DNA of 64,000 nucleotides from Incurvaria masculella (taxonomy: Eukaryota > Arthropoda > Insecta > Lepidoptera > Incurvariidae): assembly GCA_946894095.1 (NCBI GenBank), contig OX335656.1, positions 6,463,001-6,527,000 of the forward strand. The letters run 5' to 3'. Below are positions 55,021 through 64,000 of the stretch, piece by piece. The stretch's first letter is position 1, and each line of letters opens with the position of its first letter. The notes under the pieces were generated by a model that did no database searches, was not told the DNA's origin, and saw only the letters and a program-made list of their open reading frames with translations. The translations under genes were made by a program, and so were the position numbers.

Positions 55021-55648
55021 CGTGCGCGGTTGTTTTTTTTGGAATATTTTTCGAACGCACGTTAATATCTAAAGCCTTATTGAAAAAATATCCCGTGAAC
55101 GGTATTGGCAAGGGAATTCACGTTAATAAATAAAAAGCCCTATCCTTGCTCACGGACGGTTACGTGGGAATCCGTGTTATAAATCTAAGCCTTATCCCGC
55201 ATCTAGGTGTTCGGTCACAAATCATGCCGACACACTACCTAGGTTAGATTCGTTTTGGTATGTTTATTTAAGTTTTAGTATATGTCTTGTTCTTGGAAAA
55301 TTTTGTCTTTGGAAAAAAAAAATATATTTTGTCTTTTAAAAAAAATGTGCTTGTGTCACAATGTACTATTGGGTACACGTGTGTCCTGGGCGATATGGAA
55401 CGCGGTCGAGTTAACGTTCTTTGTTATAAATTAAAGCCTTATCGACTCACCGGTGCGCGGTTTTTTATGGTATTTTTGAAACGCACGTTAAACGCCCAAG
55501 CCTTATTCAAAATATCCCGCAGGACGGTTGGTTGAGAATCCTGCGTAGCAAAAATAAAGCCTTATCTCTCAAACTTATGTGTACGGTCACTCTTGTGTCG
55601 TCACAGCTGGAGGCGGTTGTAGAACCTCCATATAAATATAAGCCTTAT
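55021..55648 (+). ncRNA. Tandem array of seven structured hairpin units with covarying stems
   Basis: Each unit is stem, loop beginning CGGT and mostly ending GAA or AA, matching stem, 10-14 nt of A/T-rich spacer, then AAGCC(T/C)TAT. Stems: CGTGCG/CGCACG (55021, 55056), CGTGAA/TTCACG (55094, 55117), CACGGA/TCCGTG (55151, 55171), GAACG/CGTTC (55398, 55415), GTGCG/CGCAC (55453, 55482), CGCAGGA/TCCTGCG (55518, 55539), TGGAGG/CCTCCA (55608, 55625). The tail motif starts at 55072, 55135, 55187, 55434, 55498, 55557 and 55640. An extra larger hairpin (CTAGGT/ACCTAG, 55203-55242) lies between units 3 and 4. Pairing is kept while sequence varies, so the structure is probably what matters. A role in packaging, stability or translation of the element RNA is inference. 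Whether it is processed to a separate RNA is unknown. Confidence 0.75.
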
Positions 55649-55697
55649 CTACACTCCACATTGTTCGAATCCGTTAAAATCAGTTCGACAAATTCTT

Positions 55698-55712
55698 AGT
55701 TAGGTTAGGGTC
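55698..55712 (+). repeat. Right 15-mer flanking the hairpin array
   Basis: AGTTAGGTTAGGGTC, identical to 55003-55017. Confidence 0.9.
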
Positions 55713-57099
55713 TTTCACAGACGTCCGCGAAGCAAACCAGCCTCGCGTTCGTCGGGTTTTTTTTTCTTCTCTCTCTTTCTTTTACCTCCACCTCACTTAA
55801 CCTCACCCCTCACCCTATTCCCTAGCAAGCTTGCGCCCTCCCACCCTAACACCAACCACCTCACCCAACCCAGTATGATAGATAATTTAAAAGAAAGGAT
55901 ACGACAGGATAAGTGAATGATGATGTAAGCAAGTGGTTCCTACCCTTTTCCCCATATCTGTCCTCTGTCACTAGTAAGTGGTCTCAACCGAGTCACTTAC
56001 GTAGACAAGGCATACAGCGCATTCACCGCGCTTTATTTTATGTTAGTTCTTTTGGTTATTCTCTATTTTTTTTTTTCTCTTTTCTTTTTTTTCTTTTAAC
56101 AGCTATAGTGTACTGTAACGGGCAACACGTCGCGTCAGACACGTTCAGCTGAAAACACATAATGGTGTATTTCGTGATAGATGCCGCCTCCCATGAGGGG
56201 GGCAAAATTCTATAGAATCTCTAGGTGCAGGCCATACCCCATTTAACGCTTCTCGACAGGCGGTGCACTAGGCACCTACCTAGGGCCAAGATGAGACACG
56301 AGACAGTTCGCGTGTCTTGATCTGAAGGGGTTTTACGAGTTCTCACTCTGAGGCTCACCAATTACAACCAGTTTTTTATGTTAAGTCGGCATAATAAGAC
56401 TGGTTGGGTTGCATTATTTAGTTTTAAGTTCCAAACAACCATACCCTCCCAACACATGTTCTCTGTACATACCTGTATATAAAAATACTTATAAGTCGTA
56501 TTTAGATAAAATTTACTCTAGGTAAGAACAAGGATATGACATTTATAAAGCGTCCCTTATAAAAAGGCACTTATTATTTTGGATTTTGAGCGTCTACGGG
56601 TTAAATGTTAATGACGTTTCCCATAGGATTCTATTCGGTTAATGTAAACCATTTTGAAGACTGCTGAGTCTTATTTGCCAAATCATTTCATGTGTCTCAA
56701 AACGCGTTCGTGAGTGTTGGTAAAACTTTCGTATTAATTGTACAATTGTAAATATTGCTAATTTTAGTTTAAACTTAAAATTAATTTATAGGCGCACAAT
56801 AGCGACCAATAAGAGTAGGAACTCTAAATAAATATGGCATAGTGAGCCACTGAACATATAAACTCTCGGAAAGACAAAATTAAACACGGATTTTGAGAAA
56901 ATTCAAATTGTATTAAGATATAAACATGCTAATTATATAAATACAATTAAAATACTTAAGCGTAGGTACTTAGTTAGTTAGTTAGTTCGCGTTCAGAGTG
57001 ACACATCTTAAGTAGGATGTCGCTAGACACATTATAGTATTTAGAAAGTATACGGAATGTTAGAAATATAATGTCCGGAACACACAGTGGTTCCTACTA

Positions 57100-57490
57100 T
57101 CGCTTTAATAATGCTGGTGGACACAACTTCGCTTAATAATGTTTTCTCATACTTGTCTTAATTTTTATTATTGAAAATACACTCAAGGACAAAACTTCCT
57201 TTATTGATGTTTTTTTTTCTTAAATTATTTGTCTTAATTCTTATTATCGAAAGTACACTCATAGATACAACTTCTTTAGTGATGTTTATTTTTATACGTA
57301 TCTCAATTTTCCTTATTATTGAAAGTACACTCAAGGACACAACTTGTTCTCTTTATGCCTTGCTTTTCTTGTTTTTATTTAAAAAAAAAAGACATTCATG
57401 AATATAATTTCGGCTAGTAATGTTTCTTCTCATACTCGTCTTATACTTTTTATTAATAATGAAAGTCAACTTAAAGGATATAAGTCATTG
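57100..57490 (+). repeat. Degenerate ~70-76-bp tandem repeat in the retrotransposon 3' region
   Basis: TTGAAA(A/G)TACACTCA with GGACA(C/A)AACTT recurs at 57171, 57247 and 57319, with weaker units before (about 57110) and after (about 57390, 57459). The block CATTGGGCT-TGGCTT then repeats near 57487 and 57640. Confidence 0.75.
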
Positions 57491-57916
57491 GGCTGTGGCT
57501 TCCATAGGACTGTAAATATGTGTTAGCTTGTACATGTGTGTAAATATTTTACTGATTGATAAAAATGTTACTTATATGTTAATGTCATAACACTGTGTTC
57601 GATATTAATTCTATTTCTGTTGTCATTTAGATGTTTTAGCATTCCATTGGGCTTGGCTTATAGTATTGTAAACCTGTTGAATGTCTAGAAATTTAAAACA
57701 GTTTTGCCAATCGATATCACATTGATGTAAAGATTATCATTAGTAACATTTTGGTTAGCTTCAGTATTAATTATTACTTTTGCACTGTCAATTATAGTTC
57801 AGCAATTAATGTTATAGTCACTGTGACATTCTGGTCACTTTGTTAAATGTCTAGGGTACTTAAATTCTTTTTTTTTTTTTGCTTGTTTTTTTTTTGTTTT
57901 TTAAGTAACCGGGTAT

Positions 57917-59299
57917 TGTAGCGTCCGCCGCGCCGCCTTATGACGTAACGATACCAGGGGCGAGATTATCTTTTTGCATTGAGTGCGAGACAAGGACGCA
58001 ACGGCATCGCTCCCAGCAAGGTGCGAGCGAGATGCTGCACCGGATCTCGGCACTGGTGCACAAACAGCGCCGTTTGAGTTAAATTCGTTAGACACAAGAC
58101 AAGGACGCAACAGCAGCGCTCCCAGCAAGGTGCAAGCGAGATGCTGCACCGGATCTCGCCACTGGGGCCTTAGCGACGCCGATTGGGAATGTCGAAACAC
58201 GCGGCAATCCTCCGCCGCGCCGCCCGCGGGACACGGGCAGAAGCGGGCAGCACCTTGAGACGCACGGTCGCGCCACGTGCTCCGACGAGTGCGGGTCCCG
58301 AGGCCGCGGAGTCAGGCGACATGAACAAAATGTGAAAACTTTCGCTCCCAAAAGTTGGTTGAGCTGTCCGCGTACCACCCTTCGCGAATATCGGTGCGCC
58401 CGCCGTGCCGCCGTGTTCCGTATCCGTGTGAGCAGCCGGGCGTGATCTACTTCGAGGCCACACCCACGCCTTCCGATGTCTTCAGCCCGTGGACCAGCAG
58501 CCACATCCTCCGCCGTGCCCTGTCACAGTCGCCGGTCCGACATCTTCAACACGTAGACCCACCACCACAGCGTCGCCGTACGCCTGCTGGATCCCCGCAC
58601 GGTACCTATACTCTAACGCCAGCCCCCCCGTAGAAATCTACGATGAAACCGCAAAGAGCGTCTATCAGGACCACCCATTGAAGCAGGACACCGCCCATTC
58701 GACTACGCACGACCTCGGACCCACCCCGAGCTCCCGGCATGGAACCCCGGCCATTTGGATATTAGGTTAGGCTAAGGCCGTGTTAGAACACCGCCTTGAT
58801 TGTTAATTATTTATAGTCTTCTTTGTGCTTCTAAATATAGGCTATTTTAGGTAGATGGTTAGATCGCCACAGCCCAATTTTCTTAATTTGTAGGTGTCTT
58901 AAATAGGACAATGCCAGGGTGTATTTTTGATTGTCTGTTTGTGTTTTGTGCCTCAAATGGTCTATAATTTATTACATCTTTTTTGTACCTACTGTAGTCT
59001 GTTAATTCGCTATTCATCGATTCCCTACAAATTCACCCATCCCCAACCTGTGAACAGCCTCCCCCACACGCTGCAGAGCTGCCACCAAGTACATTCATGA
59101 GATCCCTCCTCTACACATCACACTTTATACACCGGCGTAACCACCTGGATATCTTGTAGCCTAATTAAATTACAACGAACCACCGGAAGATCCCTGGGCC
59201 CTTGAAACCCTATATATGTCTGTCGGTCTGTCCGTGGCAACCACTCCTACTTACTCATTTCTTCTAATGCATCACACCCTTTAAATTAACAAGGCTACA
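57917..59299 (+). repeat. 3' LTR (1,383 bp)
   Basis: Same TGTAGC...GCTACA boundaries as the 5' LTR, offset by exactly 10,231 bp throughout. Reading the two in parallel, I found no difference. Confidence 0.95.
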
Positions 59300-59303
59300 A
59301 TCT
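59300..59303 (+). repeat. Target site duplication, right (ATCT)
   Basis: Matches 47682-47685. Confidence 0.85.
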
Positions 59304-59750
59304 GACAACTTTTAGGAGAAAGGCCATTAGGGCCTGGAAGACAATTTCGCTAGTTTTATGATAGTCACCGTGCAAAATTGGGCCTAGGCTAATGGACAAA
59401 GTATGCATATCTTGAAAATTTCAAATCTTACCAGCCCTGCACGCACACACGCAGGCACAAACTCAATCTTGAGAGCGTGAGTAGTTTTTTGCCCGGTGGC
59501 CGATTTATCATAGGAATTTCGGAGTGTCGTAGGTGTTAAAGTATGGAGTTGAATGCAGAGATCAGGTCATCCGGCCAGGTGAGGTCATCCACTACAGTAT
59601 TCTAACACCAGGTGGATCAGTAGCACTGCCATGAGTTAGTGCATTGTAAAACTGCAGAAGTTGGATCGGTGTGAATAGCCGTCGAGGCTTCTAGAACGAT
59701 ACCCAATTTCTCAGAAGTGACCTGTAGGTTCTTTGGATTTCATATTACAT
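59304..59750. other. No recognisable gene; right flank of the LTR retrotransposon
   Basis: Mixed composition with a direct repeat GAGGTCATCC (about 59563-59590). Origin not recognised. Confidence 0.4.
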
Positions 59751-60060
59751 TTTTTAGGGTTTCGTACCTAAAGGGTACTAACGTAACCCTATTACTAAGT
59801 CTCCGCTATCCGTCCGTCCGTCCTTCCGTCCGTCCGTCTGTCACAGGGCTGTATCTCGTGAACCGTAATAGGTAGGCAGCTGAAATTTTCACAAAGTGTG
59901 TATTTATTTGGCCGCTATAACCACAAATAGGTAAAATAAAAAAATAAAAAAAAATTAAAGGGGGGCCCCGTACAAAAAAACCTTGATTTTTTGTGTTAAA
60001 TCTTGTACGATGGTACGGAACCCTTCGTGTGCGTGTCCGGCTCGCACTTAGCCGATTTTT
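59751..60060 (+). repeat. Repeat F2, copy 3
   Basis: TTAGGGTTTCGTACCTAAAGG, a short TCCG array (about 59811-59838), ACCGTAATAGGTAGGCAGCT, GGGGGGCCCCGTACAA and ACCCTTCGTGTGCGTGTCCG to the end GCCGATTTTT. Nearly full length. Confidence 0.85.
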
Positions 60061-60780
60061 ATATAAAGATAAAATTGAGCAAAGTATTTTGAGAAGATAC
60101 AGTACGTGTAGTAATCACAATCATTGGTTCTTTAAAATATATTTTCGTAACTATCAGGATTCTTAGCTTATAAATGCTGCCTCGAAGATATGAAGGAGAA
60201 TTTTTGAAAGTGATTCTAGAAACAAATACGAATGTATTGCATTAAATTTCTTTCAACAAAATAATGTCTTTGATTATGGTCACGTGACTTCGAGTTAAAT
60301 ATTAATTACGAAAATAAGAAATGCTTAATAAAGGTGTAGATTTCACTTCAGTTTCTGATTTTATTAATATTCCATTCATAACAAGCTCAATTAATATGTA
60401 ACCTCAGTATCTTATTCATAAAACATCAAAGGAACCAAACAACAGATACACATGTGCCATCAAAGGAAACATTTTAATAATATCTGGCTCCCAGCCCGCG
60501 AATATAACGGCTTCCTTAAGAATTATAACCCGAACTCCGCAAAAAGCCCTAGCAGTTACAGTTAATGACTTCGTTGCGTAAACAAGACCTCATCTATTTC
60601 TTAATAATGGACCTACAATAACCTTCGCACGACTGCCTCGTGTCTTCCCTATTTTCGTTGTAGAATTTCTAATTCATTATAATTTTATTATTACTGAAGT
60701 ATAGAGAGCTTTTTGAAGAATAAGAACACTAATTATACAGACTTTGCCTTCTTTTTGTAAATGAGTGTAACACATTAACC
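60061..60780. other. No recognisable gene
   Basis: AT-rich; no frame of 60 or more codons. Confidence 0.4.
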
Positions 60781-60954
60781 AACATATATTTATTAATTTA
60801 TTTTATATTAGACAGGCTATCCTGATGTGTCTAAATCATGTTCAAGTATGGTTATCACTTTTCATGTTTATAAGTTTTTTTTTGTCCTAACGGTAGTTGA
60901 CTTAGTCACTTCCTTGTAATCTATGAATGTCAGTTTTGGTTATTAACACGGTCT

Positions 60955-61381
60955 TTAATTAATCTTACACAAGTTGTTTAAATGAGTGTCCAAACGGTTT
61001 TTAAATTGATTAACATTATTTGCGTTGAATATGTCCTCAGGCAGTTTGTTCCAGTCCTCTACAACTCTGTTGCTAATAAAGTGTTTGCGTACATTAGTCT
61101 TGTGCTCTGTTGTGTCCAGGTTCAAGCTGTGACCACGTAGTTGAGGGTTTTTGTTAAGACTGAACAGCTCTTGCATGGCTTGGCAGTTGTATTTGGCTGT
61201 AAGCATTTGGTATACCTCGATTAGGTCACCTCGTATTCGTCTTTGTTTTAGAGACGATAATTTGAGGATCTTGAGTCGGTCTTCGTAGGAAATGTTGTTC
61301 AATTAATGTGGGATTTTTGGATTTTTTTTGTACCTTTTCAAGAATATCAACATCCTTCGCGAAGTAGGCTGGCCAAACCAC
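60955..61381 (-). pseudogene. Non-LTR retrotransposon, C-terminal end of the reverse-transcriptase ORF
   Basis: The minus-strand frame includes YEDRLKILKLSSLKQRRIRG then DLIEVYQMLT, LRGHSLNL, RKHFISNRVVEDWNKLPEDI and FKNRLDTHL. This is the classic post-RT C-terminal block of CR1/jockey-type LINEs. Upstream (61303-61381) another stretch reads WPAYFAKDVDILEKVQ in a frame broken by a stop just before the main part. About 150 bp of AT-rich 3' sequence follows downstream to about 60790. The catalytic RT core is missing, so it is a 5'-truncated dead copy. Confidence 0.85.
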
Positions 61382-61429
61382 AATTTTGTGGTTTTTCCGA
61401 AACGTTTAAAATACAAGTCGGATAACTGC

Positions 61430-61790
61430 ATTTCTTACCGTGCATGTCATATGAGGTGACTAAGAGATTCGTCGTTTGTTGATTAAGTGGAAAAGACAAC
61501 TGTCTATATTTTCCATTCATTATAGCCGTTCAAAATAAGAAAGGTCCTGGCATGGCACCAATTTTGCAGGTGGTGTGTACATTATAATTGAATGAGTCAG
61601 TTGAGCGCGCATGCTGGGTCTGTGGTTGTACTGGTATTATGAAAATTGTTGTCTTCTAATCAATAATGTCCAGTTACTTAATACAGGTAGGGTTGGTCAC
61701 CCAGGGAGGAAAATGACCACAACCTCAAAACCTCTAAGGTTAAGAGAGGCCTAAGCCCTGCAGTGGGTGGTACTAGAGCTATATAAGATA
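61430..61790 (+). repeat. SINE-related composite repeat
   Basis: CCGTGCATGTCATATGAGGTG is like 33390-33410. GGTCCTGGCATGGCACCA and CCAGTTACTTAATAC match the SINE 3' part. GAGAGGCCTAAGCCCTGCAG is an old retroelement-type block I have seen widely in moth genomes. Boundaries uncertain. Confidence 0.45.
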
Positions 61791-61834
61791 ACTTTAGGGA
61801 AAAAAAAATTGTAATATGTGTGCTAAAAAGGCTT

Positions 61835-61858
61835 AAATAATAATAATAATAATAACAT
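61835..61858 (+). repeat. (AAT)n microsatellite
   Basis: Seven or so AAT/ATA units; an AAAT run follows at about 61935-61957. Confidence 0.85.
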
Positions 61859-62925
61859 AATACACATTATCAAAAGCCATTGCATACAAAATAACTAAGG
61901 CAAAATTACGTTTACCGCGTATACTGGGTTGAAATAAATAAATAAATATCACCCTTTTGAAACGGGTGTGACAATGACAAGAGGTCACCGGCCAGGAGAT
62001 TCCCATAAAACAAAGAGGCTCGCTCGATAAATTCTCCACCGATCAGAAGCGCCTTCTCTCCTCGTCAAACATTTGACAACCAGTCCCTGATCAGATGAAA
62101 ATGTATCATTCAGTTTATTATAGAGAAAAATAATAAGTCTTTTTCTCTGTATTAAAATAGTACTACCTCGATATCAAAATATGTGTTATTTTTATATCGA
62201 GGTAGATGAAGTGGTTTATTCTATCCTGTAACTTCCAAATTAAAGATATTATTTATCTAAAACGATTCCGCGTTGCTTTCAACTCGAATGTATGGCTAAA
62301 TTTCGGTTATAAATATAGATGTGTGTTTAGATTAAATGTTTCCAATTCCTTGGTCACCGTGGCCAGAATCTTCGCTTCACAATTGACTTTTTCTCACAAA
62401 AATATTCGAAAACAAATGATCGGACTACGCTCCACTCGTTCTAATCAGTTCATGCATATGTAAAGGCGACAGTGCCTTCGTATCGTCGCTTCGACGCTGA
62501 CATTCAGTCCGGCCTTACCCGACGAAGGCCACCTCAGCGGGTGGAAGGCCAAGGCCACACCCACGCTGCCTCGCTACATGAAACGAGCTCGATTAGAAAG
62601 CACAATCTCCTACTGTGCAGAACGAGCGCTTTCCAAAGGACGACTTTGTTCGCTCTGACGACGTGTTTACGATTTAAACGCGGAACGGGCAGGAAATGCA
62701 CGCATTTCCTATTTATATTTAAAAAATACGAACGAACCGATCCTCTAGATTGGTTGGTAAACTAAGGGATCGACTCCTTGCCGAAGTATTTTTCACGTAG
62801 TCCAATCTGGGGTCCTTCAAACATGGTGTGAAGAAACACCCGGTCGGTGTTCGCAGCCCCGGGAAAGGTCGAAAACCCATCGTCTGGGGCTTCTCATGAG
62901 TGTCTCTAGTGCCGCGCTCTACATA
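61859..62925. other. No recognisable gene
   Basis: Contains a perfect 12-bp hairpin CTACCTCGATAT / ATATCGAGGTAG (62163-62205). 62460-62900 is GC-richer with a 97-codon plus frame and an 89-codon minus frame, neither with motifs. Confidence 0.4.
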
Positions 62926-63249
62926 TAAAAACCGGCCAATTGCGAGTAGGACTCGCATACGAAGGGTTCCGTACCTAAGATTTAACATAAAACAATTATG
63001 TTTTTTTTTGTATTTGGGGGCCCCCTTTTATTTTATAATTTAAAAATTTTACCTATTTTTTGTTATAGAACAAGCTATATAAATACACACTCTGTTAAAA
63101 TTTCAGCTTCATACCTATTACGGTTCATGAGATACAGCCCTGTGGCAGACGGACGGACGGACGGACGGACTGACGGACGGATGGACGGACGGACAGCAGA
63201 GGCTTAGTAACAGCGTTCCGTTGGCACCCTGGGTACGGAACCCTAAAAA
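62926..63249 (-). repeat. Repeat F2, copy 4, minus strand
   Basis: Reverse-strand landmarks: AAAACCGGCCAATTGCGAGT, GAAGGGTTCCGTACCTAAGA, GGGGGCCCCC, CTATTACGGTTCATGAGATA, a GGAC array (about 63149-63192) and GGTACGGAACCCTAAAAA. The open frames across it are array translations. Confidence 0.85.
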
Positions 63250-63445
63250 GGAAAACACATTACACAATGCACAAATTTGCGTTCCACTTGATTCACTCTT
63301 ACTACAAAACTTGCAAAAAATTCCATCGCATTCAGGCTGAACATCAACATCTAAGTGCATGGATAATGCCGTAAAGATGCTAAAGCTCTTTGCACATAAG
63401 CAGCACCAAAGAATAGGCTCATTCCTCTATGTTTAACTTACTTGA

Positions 63446-63500
63446 ATTTAACTTCCTCCGCTGACAAAAGGATGTAATCCTTTGTCAGAGGAGAATTTGT
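63446..63500. repeat. Short near-perfect palindrome
   Basis: CTGACAAAAGGAT pairs with ATCC-TTTGTCAG across a 3-nt loop. Outer CTTCCTC / GAGGAG and AATTT extend it. Confidence 0.7.
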
Positions 63501-63724
63501 TTCTGTTTATTTTAACGCTGTAACCAACAGAAGGTATAGCAGAATCACTGAGGGGCGATTTTAGGAACACAAATCAATATAGAAATCACGTCGAGGTGTT
63601 ATTCAAGACGTTGTGTTTGAGCAAGTCTTGGAATTTACAAAATGTGATATATGTTTTTAATTGTAACCGTTTGTTTGTGCACTGCTATATACTTTAACCC
63701 CAAAACGAATAATTAATAGGGACA

Positions 63725-63905
63725 AACTAGAAACCAGAAATATGAAATAATATAAATATGTATCTAAAAAAATATTTAATTCCGTGGACGGGCGATTTAA
63801 TATATCCTTCAAATGCCTGCTCTGTTCAATGGTGTAAACCTGTGGCATCTATGATCTTAACGATTTTTCGATACGCCATTTAAACTCGTAATAGAGGCTT
63901 ACTCG
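63725..63905 (+). repeat. Repeat family F4, third copy
   Basis: CGTGGACGGGCGATTTAAT, CCTTCAAATGCCTGCTCTGT, ATGATCTTAACG and AAACTCGTAATAGAGGCT match 21478-21695. Confidence 0.65.
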
Positions 63906-64000
63906 ATATCTTCGCAAGAGATAAAACAGAAAAAAACATCACTTAGATACGACCGTGTTAACACGTGTCTTGAAATGAAAAAAAAAACAATTGATATCTA

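Larger units (their letters stand above)
54769..57916 (+). other. Long noncoding 3' region of the retrotransposon
   Basis: 3.15 kb without env. Frames of 82 and 79 codons (55287, 55913) have no domain. It contains the hairpin array (55021-55648), flanking 15-mers, a CT-rich stretch (about 55760-55870) and a degenerate tandem repeat (57100-57490). It ends in a T-rich tract (about 57868-57902) and GTAACCGGGTAT before the 3' LTR. The expected purine-rich polypurine tract is not visible. Confidence 0.85.
47686..59299 (+). mobile_element. Full-length Ty3/Gypsy LTR retrotransposon (11.6 kb)
   Basis: The order is 5' LTR, primer-binding site, 0.77-kb leader, gag, pol (protease, reverse transcriptase, RNase H, integrase), 3.1-kb noncoding 3' region, 3' LTR. 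Integrase after RNase H places it in Ty3/Gypsy rather than Copia. There is no env frame. Both reading frames are intact and the LTRs appear identical, so the insertion is recent and possibly still active. Confidence 0.96.

Noticed and set aside
55287..56152. Possible env remnant in the retrotransposon 3' region
   Set aside because: The only frames are about 80 codons, with no signal peptide, fusion or transmembrane layout typical of env.
62163..62205. Hairpin with GAGGTAG resembling the let-7 seed
   Set aside because: Only the 7-nt seed matches, it is on the 3' arm, and the sequence after it differs from let-7.

Overview
The window looks like a repeat-filled, gene-poor stretch of an insect nuclear genome, most likely a moth or butterfly. 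It is AT-rich. It holds many copies of tRNA-derived SINEs, palindromic MITEs and (TCCG)n-carrying repeats of the kind common in Lepidoptera. It also has mariner transposons, non-LTR retrotransposon remnants and short TTAGG runs, the insect telomere unit. I found no host protein-coding gene, tRNA gene or rRNA gene I could support. The only intact protein genes belong to transposable elements.

Layout. 1-43 kb is a mosaic of old and nested repeats: foldback elements (2781-3140, 7099-7308, 9.4-10.9 kb, 12659-12920, 24357-25956, 33907-34170), about a dozen SINE copies and fragments, four members of a (TCCG)n repeat family over the whole window, and decayed retrotransposon coding pieces (11245-11703, 18870-19712, 25093-25559, 41315-41531, 60955-61381). 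43.3-47.2 kb carries two complete mariner transposase genes in opposite orientation. 47686-59299 is a full-length 11.6-kb Ty3/Gypsy LTR retrotransposon with two apparently identical 1,383-bp LTRs and a 4-bp target duplication. 59.3-64 kb returns to the repeat mosaic.

How the main element works. The LTR retrotransposon has a primer-binding site beside the 5' LTR, a gag gene with zinc knuckles, and a pol gene (protease, reverse transcriptase, RNase H, integrase) in the -1 frame. A canonical slippery heptamer, AAAAAAC, lies just before the gag stop, so a -1 ribosomal frameshift probably makes Gag-Pol. There is no env. In its place is about 3.1 kb of noncoding sequence.

The most unusual thing in the window is in that noncoding part, at 55021-55648. 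Seven short hairpin units occur in an irregular tandem array. Their stems differ in sequence but stay complementary, their loops start with CGGT, and each is followed 10-14 nt later by AAGCC(T/C)TAT. The array sits between two copies of AGTTAGGTTAGGGTC. Changing stem sequence with preserved pairing suggests selection on RNA (or single-stranded DNA) structure. I know of no described system that matches it.

Second in interest is 24357-25956, a foldback element whose right arm was interrupted by a 5'-truncated retrotransposon insertion with a 10-bp target duplication. The inserted piece encodes what looks like a restriction-like-endonuclease-type C-terminal domain.
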